The translations under genes and the position numbers were made by a program. A stretch of DNA of 64,000 nt from Thiotrichaceae bacterium UBA4486 (GTDB taxonomy: Bacteria > Pseudomonadota > Gammaproteobacteria > Eutrophobiales > Eutrophobiaceae). The stretch covers positions 124,001 to 188,000 of the forward strand of contig DGNS01000006.1 of NCBI GenBank assembly GCA_002389045.1, given 5' to 3'. This document shows, one piece after another, positions 15,937 through 25,452 of this stretch (position 1 is its first letter; each line of letters starts with the position of its first letter). The notes under the pieces were generated by a model. The model worked only from the letters and a program-made list of their open reading frames with translations. It was not told the origin of the DNA and did no database searches.

Positions 15937-18900
15937 TTATGGGACTGTTATGCTGATTTGGTCATTGAAAGTATTGGTAATATTGCCACGTTTGAATGTG
16001 AGAAGATCAGGCAGCGGGGTCTTGTCTGAGTTATCGTCCTCAAAATAGTCTGCAATATCAGCATTAGATCGATCCTGTGGGACAATAGTATCAGCTAATT
16101 GTCCGCCGGCACTCATAACCAGTAACGCTTCGATGTCATTATTTGTCTCGGGACCCCATGGTCTATCCACCGATAGATTCAGACAATCCATCCCCGGTGC
16201 ACAATTTGTGCCGCCAGGCGCTAACCCGCCGGAATAAGAAACGTAAACCAGTTGATGCCATTTGTTCTTCACGAACCATCTGGGCAATTCGCCTGCCGCT
16301 ACGTGTAGGTAAAAGTCAATGCCGCTGGTCTTCATGCTTCCTGCAGTAGTACCGTCGATGGTTGTGGTAGCAGTAGAAGCCTCGTTTTCCGTATCTTTCA
16401 GCATATCTGTTATGGTGACAGTGGCGAAATTATTGTTGACGGGTAGTGTTACGGTGTCCGTCGTTGCTGTCAGCGAGCAATCGGGATTATTCGAAGCATC
16501 TTCATAACCAATACAAACGTCCCGTTTTCTCACCCCATTATCATTGTAGACACGTGTGACACCGGAATACCGTGTATTTATTTCATAACGCCTGGTCCCG
16601 ACATAATCATAATGAATTACATAATTTTCACCTGGATCGAAATTTCTGGTAGTGCCAGATGAAGGGTTCTCGGCGAGATAGAGCTGGGCATTGAGGGAGG
16701 TACTGTCCGGAATGCTGGTGATCACACCGAAAGCACCGTCATCGGTATTTTCCACGATGTCACCTACCTCGATATTACTGAAATCGGCACTCGAGTCACG
16801 TAGCAAGGTACCGGTACTACCAGGATCAGCAACACCTGAAATACGCCCCGTGGCAGTAAGTACCCGGTAGTATTCATCGTTATCAAGATCCGGGGAGTCC
16901 ACATTGGTGCGCACCGTAAATAAAGTTGTACTTGAGGGAACATCGGCGACGATAAGTTCTTGCGGTGTTCTGGCCTGCCAGGTATCCCCTGCGCTGTAGG
17001 TGAGGTTGACGTCTGCGGGTGAGGGGATCAGCCGGATGGTATTTTTCTCTCCCGCATTGGGACCATCGAGAAATTCGGCGGCTACAGCAATGGTATTCAG
17101 ATCTCCGTTCTTTATAAAGACATACTTATACGGTTCGAGGGCGGAAAAATCATAATCCGTATCAATCAGTAGCAGTTGGCCGCTACCGCTGTCGGCGGTT
17201 CCAGAAAACCCGGAATTTGTATCATCGTAGTTTTGAACAATATCACCAGCCTTGATGCCATAGGCAATGAAATCCTTGGATGAATCGGTCAGATAGACAC
17301 TGTTGGAGCCGGAAGTAGTCGCTCCATCCAGGTAATTGTCAGTCACTACGCCCAAGCATTCCACGATTGATTCCGTGGTCCAGACGCACTGACCTTTATC
17401 ATCATCGAAATCGACACTCACTGTGCCCAGTATGCCTTCAATATGACCTTCAAGAATGGTCTGGTATGTGCTGTCAGGAGAAGGGGTGTTCACCGTGATG
17501 ACCCGCTGTGCGCCATTGGACTGGGTAATGTCCCAGTCAAAATCAAAACCAGTTTTGAATGGCCTCCCGGGCATATGGAAGGACAGCAGGCCCTCACGCG
17601 TTGCGCCATCGGTATTATGGCGGGGGAGATAATAATAATCACCGTTGTCAAAATCATTCTCCGTCCCGAAGTTCAAGGCCCGTACTGTCAACTGATTGGC
17701 TGTCACCATGCTGATCTGCCCAAAGGACCCGTCGCTGATATTAACAATGATATCACCCGGCAGTATACCCATTACCGTGAAGTCCCTGCCGGTATCCTCA
17801 ATCACGAGCCCAATGCTGCCGGCAGTGGCCACGCCCATATCGCTCCGAATCCGGTAATTCTCGCCCGGGCTAAACGCATTAATCGCATCCCCGTCCAACG
17901 AGTTAACAGTGACCTGGTTCGATGAAACCGTCTGTACCATACCACTCGACATATTTGTCCCGTTATATTTATCGACGATATCGCCTATAGATACGCCGAT
18001 CTCTGTGAAATCCTTGTTGTTATCAATAAGGGTTGTGCCGTCGCTCCCTGTCATAGCGGTTCCACTTAACAACCCGGAATTCGATTGGGTGTACACGGTA
18101 TAGCGGTCACCGTCGTCAAAATCATTGTCGTCTCCCAGGTCAAGACCGGACACCGTCAACGTCGTCGATGTAACAGTGCTGACGGAGCCGATGGAGCCAT
18201 CCGAGATATTCCTGACTATGTCTCCATTAGCCACGCCCCAGTCCGTAAAGTCCTTGGTGTTGTCGATCAGGCTGGACGAATCGCCACCTCCGGTATGGAC
18301 ACCGTTCAGCTTTGTGAAATTCGCCTTGGGATCCGCAAAGGGGGTCATCCACGGGTAAGCGCCGTACTGGTTCCGGTAGTTTTCCAGTACCGCGCGCACC
18401 TCGTTAATCACCCGTTTTTCGACCACCGTCATCAGTTCCTGCCGGGTAATGGTTACCAATTGATCATTGAATTCTCCCCCGCCACTGGTTGCAAAGGCTG
18501 ACGCATCATTGTCGGCGTTGGTTCCTTCGAGATAATCCGCTTTGTCGATACTTGGCCGGTTGTTCTGGCCTGCCACGGGAGTGCCGGGGGCGATGATGAC
18601 CGCAACGATATCATTGGCGCCATCCACATTGATAAGCCCCGGTGTTTCACTATTCAGTACCGTATCATCCGGCATCGTATTTTTGAAATTATCGGAAACC
18701 GCATACCAAAGCAATTCACCGCCGCTTTCCCGAACATCTTTTAGCCCAAGAATCTTATAAGGCAGGCGACCAAGAGTGCTGCCAGTTGAAACTGCGCAGT
18801 TCGAGGAAGGATTGCCAAATAAGGGATCGGTAAACGCGTGTCTGTCCGGACATGGAAGAAACCCAGGTCCTTTTTCAGTTGAATTCCGCAGCTCCGGATA

Positions 18901-19119
18901 GTTCATGGCATAGGAAAGCAAGGCCTTTTTTGCTAACTGCAATGCAATATATGTTTCCGTATTCTGCGAAATACTGGAATAATCGTTAAGATTTCTAACC
19001 AACATATAGGAACTGCCGGCAATAATAACTAATAGAAACGCCAGCAACGCTGCGCCTGTCTGGCGCCTGTGCAAACGATGATTGTAATTATTACCTTTTA
19101 ACTCCCGTCTGGTCAGCAT
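15937..19119 (-). CDS. Giant PilX/GspK-like pseudopilin with repeated beta modules (candidate tip adhesin)
   Basis: This protein of about 1060 residues has a basic leader ending RRQTG and then AALLAFLLVIIAGSSYMLV: a prepilin-like N-terminus that lacks the +5 Glu, as in GspK and PilX/MshP-type subunits. About residues 55-250 hold the minor-pilin domain shared with the gene downstream. From about residue 275 come five or six degenerate modules of about 60-70 residues (LIDN-KDFT-GV--GDIV-NISDGS-G-V, then an LTV strand and NDFD-GD-Y), two of them interrupted. The C-terminal part (about 850-1060) is unrelated to the modules and contains four cysteines. ATG 19119 is preferred; an in-frame TTG at 19146 is possible. 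Family members are usually far shorter. Confidence 0.75.
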   Translation of the reverse strand: MLTRRELKGNNYNHRLHRRQTGAALLAFLLVIIAGSSYMLVRNLNDYSSISQNTETYIALQLAKKALLSYAMNYPELRNSTEKGPGFLPCPDRHAFTDPLFGNPSSNCAVSTGSTLGRLPYKILGLKDVRESGGELLWYAVSDNFKNTMPDDTVLNSETPGLINVDGANDIVAVIIAPGTPVAGQNNRPSIDKADYLEGTNADNDASAFATSGGGEFNDQLVTITRQELMTVVEKRVINEVRAVLENYRNQYGAYPWMTPFADPKANFTKLNGVHTGGGDSSSLIDNTKDFTDWGVANGDIVRNISDGSIGSVSTVTSTTLTVSGLDLGDDNDFDDGDRYTVYTQSNSGLLSGTAMTGSDGTTLIDNNKDFTEIGVSIGDIVDKYNGTNMSSGMVQTVSSNQVTVNSLDGDAINAFSPGENYRIRSDMGVATAGSIGLVIEDTGRDFTVMGILPGDIIVNISDGSFGQISMVTANQLTVRALNFGTENDFDNGDYYYLPRHNTDGATREGLLSFHMPGRPFKTGFDFDWDITQSNGAQRVITVNTPSPDSTYQTILEGHIEGILGTVSVDFDDDKGQCVWTTESIVECLGVVTDNYLDGATTSGSNSVYLTDSSKDFIAYGIKAGDIVQNYDDTNSGFSGTADSGSGQLLLIDTDYDFSALEPYKYVFIKNGDLNTIAVAAEFLDGPNAGEKNTIRLIPSPADVNLTYSAGDTWQARTPQELIVADVPSSTTLFTVRTNVDSPDLDNDEYYRVLTATGRISGVADPGSTGTLLRDSSADFSNIEVGDIVENTDDGAFGVITSIPDSTSLNAQLYLAENPSSGTTRNFDPGENYVIHYDYVGTRRYEINTRYSGVTRVYNDNGVRKRDVCIGYEDASNNPDCSLTATTDTVTLPVNNNFATVTITDMLKDTENEASTATTTIDGTTAGSMKTSGIDFYLHVAAGELPRWFVKNKWHQLVYVSYSGGLAPGGTNCAPGMDCLNLSVDRPWGPETNNDIEALLVMSAGGQLADTIVPQDRSNADIADYFEDDNSDKTPLPDLLTFKRGNITNTFNDQISITVP

Positions 19120-19238
19120 GATCGAGGAATATGAGTATTTTGACAATTCATATTATCACTATGACAGCCATAATATTTGTACTTCACTTTACAGTAACTC
19201 TTTATTTGAAATCCTGGTTTCCGACATATCGAGATTGA

Positions 19239-19254
19239 ACGTCATGCATGACGT
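19239..19254. promoter_or_regulatory. Perfect 16-bp palindrome upstream of the giant pseudopilin gene
   Basis: ACGTCATGCATGACGT is its own reverse complement and lies about 120 bases upstream of the ATG at 19119. It may be an operator for a dimeric regulator. The gap 19120-19490 otherwise shows a short dispersed-repeat fragment (19338-19367) and an inverted GGAAAC-N9-GTTTCC, but no gene. Confidence 0.5.
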
Positions 19255-19337
19255 AAATTTTGGAAACGCAGGAGCAGTTTCCAGCGAGACCTGGTATCCG
19301 GCCTTTTAATGAATCGCCACTGGCGATACATTATTTC

Positions 19338-19367
19338 ACTGGATCCCCGCTTTCACGAGGATGACAA
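19338..19367. repeat. Short dispersed-repeat fragment (GGATCCCCGCTTTCACGAGGATGACA type)
   Basis: CACTGGATCCCCGC...ACGAGGATGACA resembles the conserved end of a widespread intergenic repeat. Only about 30 bases are present, so it looks like a remnant. Confidence 0.5.
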
Positions 19368-19490
19368 ATCCCTTTGTTCTTATAGACCCCTTGATGAATT
19401 GAGTATCCAGTTTGCTGCTTACCGGCAATACTCTTGTTATTCACGCCGGAAGAGTTGAAGATTTCAGACATTAATGACGATCCCTGTTGG

Positions 19491-19991
19491 TTAATTACCA
19501 GCAGGTTTTAGGCCGGAATCATTGTCCGGTTCATAAGTCTGTCCGACTTTTAGCGTAACGTTGGTTACTTTATCGGGCAGTGTTACCTTGACACCACTCT
19601 CGCTGATATCGGAGTCATGCAGTTCAATTTGATCCAGATCGGGACCGGCCTCGTAAGTGTTACTGTCATTGACCCAGGCCGTGCTTCTGCCATCCTTGCG
19701 TTTGACGATACCCTTGAGCATCAGGGATTCAGTCAGTTGCGGCTCTTCCGGCAGGTCTATTTCCGGCAATATCCTGTCGGCGGGATTAGTTGCGAGATCC
19801 TCCGGCTCGGGAAGCTGTTCAACAACCGGCGGCGGCTCAGGCTCCGCGTTGCGAAGCATTTCCAGCTTTGCCCGCTGCTTGCTGCTCAGGAACAGCCGGC
19901 CAAGTTCTTCCGCCTGCAACACCCCCGGGGGCAGCAACAGCGACAGCGCTGCACAAAGACACAGCGAACGCCTGACACCCATGCCGCTCAT
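19491..19991 (-). CDS. mshK: MSHA biogenesis protein MshK-like (PilP-type)
   Basis: This 166-residue protein has a Sec signal (SLCLCAALSLLLPPGVLQAEE), a Pro/Glu-rich linker and a small C-terminal beta domain (LMLKGIVKRKDGRSTAWVNDSNTYEAG...VTLKVGQTYEP) typical of MshK/PilP/GspC homology regions. It probably links the inner-membrane platform to the secretin in the periplasm. Its ATG overlaps the mshJ stop by four bases (ATGA), and it is the last gene of the mshG-I-J-K block. Confidence 0.8.
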   Translation of the reverse strand: MSGMGVRRSLCLCAALSLLLPPGVLQAEELGRLFLSSKQRAKLEMLRNAEPEPPPVVEQLPEPEDLATNPADRILPEIDLPEEPQLTESLMLKGIVKRKDGRSTAWVNDSNTYEAGPDLDQIELHDSDISESGVKVTLPDKVTNVTLKVGQTYEPDNDSGLKPAGN

Positions 19992-20608
19992 GAGGTTAAC
20001 TCCGTGCCGTCGAATTTTTTAATGGTAAACCAGTTGATTTCACAACTGGCGGTCAGATTGGGACTTTTGCCATCCAGCTTGATCTCGCGCTGGCTGCGCT
20101 GAATTGCACATTTATTGATGCGGCTGAGCCCGAGTGCATTATCTTCAATGGTTTTGAACAGGTTGATTAAATCGCCTTCATGCAACAGCTTCAGTTCCAG
20201 TTTCATGCTGGTATTGTAGAGCTTGAAATTGCCGAGCTGCAGGGGATATTCGAAGGTGTATTCATCCTGGGATGAAATCTTGTAATTGAGCATGGGTAAT
20301 TGCGAATCCTCACCATAGGATCGCAGCACCTCGATCCAGTTGAGCCTCTGCTCTCTGCCGATAATCCCGTTTTCCAGCATGCCGACATATTGCGGATAAT
20401 ATTCCCGGATCATGTTTTCTTCCTGGTCGACAGCCAGGTATCTCTGGCTGGTGGACTGGAACATGGATTTATTCCGGTTGTATTCAAGCAGCATTCTGTT
20501 CTTGAACCAGATACTGGAACCGATCATGGCGGCACAGGCGATGATAGTGATGCTGAAGATGATCACCGCCTTGCTGATTTGCGGCCACTCGATATTAGCC
20601 TTGCTCAT
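19988..20608 (-). CDS. mshJ: MSHA biogenesis protein MshJ-like (PilO-type)
   Basis: This 206-residue protein has a short cytoplasmic N-terminus, one transmembrane helix (AVIIFSITIIACAAMIGSSIWF, about 14-35), a coiled-coil region and an alpha/beta periplasmic domain. The layout is that of PilO/MshJ. With the PilN-like half of MshI it should form the inner-membrane alignment complex. It overlaps both neighbours: 14 bases with mshI and four with mshK. Sequence recognition alone is modest; position and topology carry the assignment. Confidence 0.78.
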   Translation of the reverse strand: MSKANIEWPQISKAVIIFSITIIACAAMIGSSIWFKNRMLLEYNRNKSMFQSTSQRYLAVDQEENMIREYYPQYVGMLENGIIGREQRLNWIEVLRSYGEDSQLPMLNYKISSQDEYTFEYPLQLGNFKLYNTSMKLELKLLHEGDLINLFKTIEDNALGLSRINKCAIQRSQREIKLDGKSPNLTASCEINWFTIKKFDGTELTS

Positions 20609-22220
20609 CCGCTTTTACCCCGAGTGCAATTTTCATGGAAAACAGGGCTTCTTTCTCCGTGACCGCCATGTTGCCCTGCAGACTTGAGTCTGAACTGATA
20701 TTCAATGGCAGTGAAGTTACAGTGACGTTAACCACGTTCTCCTGTTGGCGAATAACTTCGGCAAACGAGTTTATGGTGGATATCGCTTTCCGGTAATTGC
20801 CGTCAAAATTATCGATACGGGCATTCAGTAACGCCACCTGGTAATAGAAGTTGCTCCCGGGCTCCTCGATTGCCAGCCCCGGAGCCGGAGGTAATTGCGA
20901 GGGCGCCGGCGTCGATGTTGCGGGTGAATCCCCGATCCTGTAGTTGGGATCCGGGCTCTGCGCCCACTCCAGCCCGTCGAGTATGATCCCGGGAAACCGG
21001 TTCAGGCCATCGCTGATCACCCTGAGCATGGGCAGCGGCGTGGTCCGGTACTTCTGCAGTTCATCCTCTATCTTTGCCAGGGTCTGTAATTCCCGCGGCT
21101 CAACCGGGGTCTCTGGCAGTCCTTCCCGCGCCATCTGGTAACGCTCATTGTAAAAGCCGGTTTTTTTCGCTGCCGCGATACTCTGCTGCTTGTAGTCAAT
21201 CGATTTCATCAAGGCAATGCCGGAATAGATAATACTGGATATCAGGATCAATACACTGGCAGCGTACAGCCCGTAGCGTAGTTTGCGCATGTTGAAATAG
21301 CGCAGATCCGTGGCCTTGGCATAGTGGTTTTCAGGCCGCTTGCGTAACACCTCGTGCACCAGTAGACGATCACTGAATGGCGTCGTGATCTCCACGTCCA
21401 TGTTCGCGGCATTGGCCAGTTCCTGCAGATCCAGCATGTGATAACGGTGGACATCGGAATCCTCGAGGTCCTTGTCCAGTTCACTCAGCAGTTGCCCATG
21501 GGTAAGGAAATAGATGTCCAGAGGCTCCTCGCTCGATACAAAACGCAGGCTGGAGAGATAGCGCCTGATTTTTTCGATTTCCTCGGCAATGAACGGTGCA
21601 TAGGATACCGTGCCGTAACGCGGCATCTTGATACTGCGGCTGATCTTGAGTTCACCATCCGTGAAAAAGGATTGACGTAGACCGCTGATGCTCTGCAGGG
21701 TCACGACCAGCATATTACCACCCGGCTCCGGCAGCAGCGGCAGCAACTCCTGTGAAAAGATGGCAACGGAGGTTACCGAGGCAACCGGAACATGATATTT
21801 TTCCAGCATCGATAACCAGAGTTTCAACTGCGCCGGCCTGGTGATAGAGGTCAGCAGGATACGATCATCACGACGGCCTTCGGTTTCACGACCCTGCACT
21901 TTTGAATAACAGTAGGTGGCATCACGGAAAAGGCGGTTCTGCTTGCGCTGTATTATTGCCCGCCGGTCCGATCCGAAAACATGGGGAATGGTTTCCTGCC
22001 TGAACTCTTCCTCGGCAAAATCAGCGAGGATGTAAACCGGGGATGGCGGCACCTGCTGCAAATAGCGTTCGAACTGTTCCTGGCCCGTCTCATCCGTATC
22101 GAACATGTACGAATCAGTCACCCGGCCCTTCAGCCAGTGGTAAACCGACAGTTTCTCCGATCCCAGCAGGATGGCCCGCCTGGGCAGGCGATCAAAACTT
22201 GATTTTAGTGATAAGGTCAT
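20595..22220 (-). CDS. mshI: MSHA biogenesis protein MshI-like, PilM-PilN fusion
   Basis: This 541-residue protein has residues 1-310 as a cytoplasmic actin-like PilM/MshI region (RRAILLGSEKLSVYHWLKG near the start). A transmembrane helix follows at about 315-335 (YGLYAASVLILISSIIYSGIA), then a PilN-like periplasmic coiled-coil and alpha/beta domain. It therefore combines the PilM and PilN roles in one chain. Its start overlaps the end of mshG by 29 bases. A Pro-rich insert at about 425-450 (SPATSTPAPSQLPPAPG) is unusual for the periplasmic domain. Confidence 0.82.
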   Translation of the reverse strand: MTLSLKSSFDRLPRRAILLGSEKLSVYHWLKGRVTDSYMFDTDETGQEQFERYLQQVPPSPVYILADFAEEEFRQETIPHVFGSDRRAIIQRKQNRLFRDATYCYSKVQGRETEGRRDDRILLTSITRPAQLKLWLSMLEKYHVPVASVTSVAIFSQELLPLLPEPGGNMLVVTLQSISGLRQSFFTDGELKISRSIKMPRYGTVSYAPFIAEEIEKIRRYLSSLRFVSSEEPLDIYFLTHGQLLSELDKDLEDSDVHRYHMLDLQELANAANMDVEITTPFSDRLLVHEVLRKRPENHYAKATDLRYFNMRKLRYGLYAASVLILISSIIYSGIALMKSIDYKQQSIAAAKKTGFYNERYQMAREGLPETPVEPRELQTLAKIEDELQKYRTTPLPMLRVISDGLNRFPGIILDGLEWAQSPDPNYRIGDSPATSTPAPSQLPPAPGLAIEEPGSNFYYQVALLNARIDNFDGNYRKAISTINSFAEVIRQQENVVNVTVTSLPLNISSDSSLQGNMAVTEKEALFSMKIALGVKADEQG

Positions 22221-23397
22221 AAATCGGTCCCAGCACTGAAAACATCACCCAGGCCACGATAGCACCCAGGGTTATGGTCATGAACGGTTCGATCATGGAT
22301 TGCAACCGGTCAATGGAATCCTTTACATCCCGTGAATAAAAATAGCTGACATTCTGCAACGACTCCTCCAGGGCGCCGGTATTTTCGCCGACCCGGATCA
22401 TGCGTAACACCAGTGGCGGAAACAGGCCGGTGGAGCGGAAACTTTCACTCAGTGTCGAGCCGTCAGCAATCTGTTGTCCAACCTGGCGCATGGCGCTGGC
22501 GATCACCTTGTTACCCGCGATCTCCTCGCTGGTGCGAATACAGTCGATAATGGTGATTCCGGCAGCGTACATGATGGCAAAAAAGTTCGACAGCCTGGTT
22601 AATATGATCTTTTTCAGAATCGGACCGACCACCGGTATTTTCAGTTTCAGCGCATCAATCTTGTAATGGAATCCGGGACTGACCTTGATCCCGACGGTGA
22701 TGCCGATAAAGGCCAGGATGGGTGTGAATAAAATGATATACCAGTAATCAACAAAGGCGTTGGAGACAAAAATAAGTACTTTGGTATGCGCCGGTATTTC
22801 GTGGCCCATGGTCTTGATGAATTTCAGCAGTTCGGGGACGAGATAGATCATCAGGAAGAACACCACCAGGATAACCACGGTGCCGACAAAGGCCGGGTAC
22901 ATGAGCAACTTGCGGGTGTGGGCAGCCTGTTCATCCTGCCATTTCAGGTTTTCGCCGAGGTGACGAAACACCTCGCTGATCTCGCCGGTCTGTTCTCCGG
23001 CCTGGACCAGGCTTGAAAACACATCGTTAAACACGGACGGAAACTGTTTCATGGACGCCGCCAGCGTCTGGCCGCCCTCGATGGATTCAATCATTGCCGA
23101 CAAAACTTCCCTGAGACGCGGATTATCGGTGCTGTCGCGCAGATCCTGCAGACTGTCGATGACCGGCACACCGGCTCGTGCCGTTTGTTCCATGTGGAAA
23201 CAGAACGTGATCAAATCGCGACGTTTCACGCCCTTGCCGGTCATGCTGGGACCGGTAGTCTCGATCAGCTTGTAGTTGACGAGATCCAGACCCATTTTTT
23301 TCAGACGCATTTCCAGGTCGGCCACATTGATGGCGTCTACGCGACCGTGATGGGTCAGCCCGGTGGTGTCTATGGCTTTGTATTCAAAAAAATCCAT
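22192..23397 (-). CDS. mshG: Type IV pilus/MSHA inner-membrane platform protein (GspF/PilC family)
   Basis: This 401-residue protein has two GspF domains (about 65-190 and 270-395), each followed by hydrophobic helices (FVGTVVILVVFFLMIYLVP; PFMTITLGAIVAWVMFSVLGPIY). Family motifs are FCFHMEQTARAGVPVIDSL and LSNFFAIMYAAGITIIDCI. Length is typical. It is the platform protein that couples the assembly ATPase to pilin insertion. It starts the mshG-I-J-K block and is separated from mshE by a 336-bp gap filled with a dispersed repeat. Confidence 0.92.
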   Translation of the reverse strand: MDFFEYKAIDTTGLTHHGRVDAINVADLEMRLKKMGLDLVNYKLIETTGPSMTGKGVKRRDLITFCFHMEQTARAGVPVIDSLQDLRDSTDNPRLREVLSAMIESIEGGQTLAASMKQFPSVFNDVFSSLVQAGEQTGEISEVFRHLGENLKWQDEQAAHTRKLLMYPAFVGTVVILVVFFLMIYLVPELLKFIKTMGHEIPAHTKVLIFVSNAFVDYWYIILFTPILAFIGITVGIKVSPGFHYKIDALKLKIPVVGPILKKIILTRLSNFFAIMYAAGITIIDCIRTSEEIAGNKVIASAMRQVGQQIADGSTLSESFRSTGLFPPLVLRMIRVGENTGALEESLQNVSYFYSRDVKDSIDRLQSMIEPFMTITLGAIVAWVMFSVLGPIYDLITKIKF

Positions 23398-23471
23398 ATG
23401 TTTAGTTACATGATCAGTTTTATGTCACCTGAAGAACTTTTTTCACTGTTGTACCGGTGTTTGCTACTACT

Positions 23472-23642
23472 GTCATCCCGACGACCGCTTCCATTGTCAT
23501 CCCGACGACCATCGGGAGGAGGGATCTGGTCTTTATCCTGTTATTAAACATAAAAGATTTCTCCCTGCGGTCGAAATGACATCGTGGTGCGATTTCAGGC
23601 CGGAGACTGGGGCCTGCCCGAACGCGGTCGAAATAACATCGT
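23472..23642. repeat. Dispersed repeat between mshE and mshG (GTCATCCCGACG...GGTCGAAATGACA)
   Basis: Two successive GTCATCCCGACGACC starts (23472 and 23496) are matched by two ends, GGTCGAAATGACATCG (about 23569) and GGTCGAAATAACATCG (about 23627). GGGATCTGGTC and AAAGATTTCTCCC lie between. It looks like two nested or duplicated copies of the element at 9153. The gap 23398-23733 holds no gene, so this element interrupts the pilus operon. Confidence 0.7.
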
Positions 23643-23733
23643 ACCTGTTTGACATCGTGGCTAAATAACAGGCCGGCGCAATGACAAGATGATTCGGGAT
23701 TATTCGCGGCGGTAAAGAACATTACGATGCTCA

Positions 23734-25452
23734 TCAGTGTTTCTGCTTCAGACGGCTGGTCAGGTCAACCACGCGCGTCACCTCTTCCAGGCTGGTGGTG
23801 CCGTCGATCACCCGCGAAGTGCCGACCTCGGCCAGCGTGCGAAAGCCCTTGGAAATGGCCAGGCGCAGCAGATCGCCGTGAGTGCCGCCACGCGCCACCA
23901 GTTCATCCATCTCATCATCAAAACGCAGCACCTCCATCAGTGCAATGCGGCCCTTGAAACCGGTGTTTTCACACCGCCGGCAACCCTTGGAGCGATAGAT
24001 GACCTGTTGTTTGTCCGTTACTTTAAGGCCCAGCAGGTTGCGTTCAACATCACCGAGTTGGAACGGCTCCTTGCAGCGTTCACACAGTTTACGCACCAGC
24101 CGCTGGGCAATGATGCCGATGATATTCCCCGCCATGATGTGCGGTTTGATGCCGACATCGAGCAGGCGCGGGATGGAACCGATAGCGGAATTGGTATGCA
24201 GCGTGGAAAACACCTGGTGGCCGGTCATCGCCGCGCGAAAGGCCATATTGGCGGTGTCTTCATCCCGGATCTCGCCGACCAGGATGATGTCCGGGTCCTG
24301 GCGCATGATGGAACGGATACCGTTGCTGAAATCCAGCCGCCCGGATTCCTGCACGGCGCTCTGCCGGATCATGGTGCTGGGATATTCCACCGGGTCCTCG
24401 AGCGTCATGATGTTCACGCTCTCGGTATTCATGTAGTTCAGGATCGAATACAGGGTGGTGGTCTTGCCGCTGCCGGTCGGGCCGGTCACCAGGATCATGC
24501 CTTCTGGACGGGCCACCATCAGTTTCAGGGTGTTCAGTGCTTCCGGCTTCAGTTCCAGCTCTTCCAGGGAAACAATACCTTTTTGCCGGTCGAGAATACG
24601 CAGAACGATGTTTTCCCCGTGAATGGTCGGCAGGGTGGAAACCCGGAAATCGACCTTGCGCCCGGATAGCGACAGGGAGATACGGCCGTCCTGGGGTGAG
24701 CGGATCTCGGCGATATCCAGGTTGGCCATGACTTTCAGGCGCACGGCGATGGCCGACCAGTAATTTTTGTGCAGGCTGCGGATTTGTCTGAGCACGCCGT
24801 CGATGCGATAGCGAAAACGCAAAAAGCCTTCTTCCGGTTCGAAGTGAATGTCCGAGGCGCCGCGTTTCACCGCATCGGAGAGCAGGGCGTTGACCAGCCG
24901 CACGACCGGCTGGCTGTATTCATCGGATTCCGCATCGAGACTCTGGTAATCCACCTCGCCGGTTTCAATCTCGCGCAGGATGCCGTCCACGGACAATTCG
25001 AAACCGTAAAACTGATCAATGGCTTTTTCGATCTCGGCTTCGCCGGCCAGTACCGGTACGATTTCCGTGGTCCGGCTGACGTGGGCTTCGAGCTGATCCA
25101 GGGCAACGACGTTGAACACATCGGCCATGGCCACGGTCAGGCGATTACGCGCTGAATCGTAGGTCAGGGGCAGAACTTTCAGTCGCCGGGCAATATCCTG
25201 CGGCACCAGGTTGATGGCTTCGCTATCCGGTACCGCACGGGCAAGATCGGCGCTTTCCTGGCCGATGACGCCACCGAGCACATCGCGAATGATCGCTTCG
25301 GTGGCAAAGCCGAGACGAACCAGGATCTTGCCCAGGTGCTCCTTGCTTTTTTTCTGTTCAAACAGCGCGATCTCGATCTGGTCGGACGTGGCCACGCCTC
25401 GCTGGATCAGGATCTCGCCCAGGCGCCGGGTTTTTCTGGGAGCTTGCGTCAT
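23734..25452 (-). CDS. mshE: MSHA/T4P assembly ATPase with MshEN c-di-GMP-binding domain
   Basis: This 572-residue PilB/GspE-family ATPase has two MshEN-type motifs near the N-terminus (RRLGEILIQRGVATSDQIEIA and HLGKILVRLGFATEAII), the c-di-GMP-binding signature described for Vibrio MshE. The core has Walker A TGPTGSGKTTTL, the Asp-box LEDPVEYP, Walker B QDPDIILVGEIRDEDTA and the His-box. A tetracysteine zinc motif (CERC...CRRC) is present, as in extension ATPases and unlike PilT. It should power pilus extension under c-di-GMP control. Its ATG overlaps the mshN stop (TGATG). Confidence 0.94.
   Translation of the reverse strand: MTQAPRKTRRLGEILIQRGVATSDQIEIALFEQKKSKEHLGKILVRLGFATEAIIRDVLGGVIGQESADLARAVPDSEAINLVPQDIARRLKVLPLTYDSARNRLTVAMADVFNVVALDQLEAHVSRTTEIVPVLAGEAEIEKAIDQFYGFELSVDGILREIETGEVDYQSLDAESDEYSQPVVRLVNALLSDAVKRGASDIHFEPEEGFLRFRYRIDGVLRQIRSLHKNYWSAIAVRLKVMANLDIAEIRSPQDGRISLSLSGRKVDFRVSTLPTIHGENIVLRILDRQKGIVSLEELELKPEALNTLKLMVARPEGMILVTGPTGSGKTTTLYSILNYMNTESVNIMTLEDPVEYPSTMIRQSAVQESGRLDFSNGIRSIMRQDPDIILVGEIRDEDTANMAFRAAMTGHQVFSTLHTNSAIGSIPRLLDVGIKPHIMAGNIIGIIAQRLVRKLCERCKEPFQLGDVERNLLGLKVTDKQQVIYRSKGCRRCENTGFKGRIALMEVLRFDDEMDELVARGGTHGDLLRLAISKGFRTLAEVGTSRVIDGTTSLEEVTRVVDLTSRLKQKH

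Noticed and set aside
15937..19119. MshQ homologue
   Set aside because: The position at the end of the locus fits, but the N-terminal pilin-like segment and DFT/GDIV modules are not features of MshQ as I know it.
23737..24669. 310-codon plus-strand ORF
   Set aside because: It is antisense to the well-supported mshE gene and its translation is low-complexity His/Gln/Ala-rich without domains.
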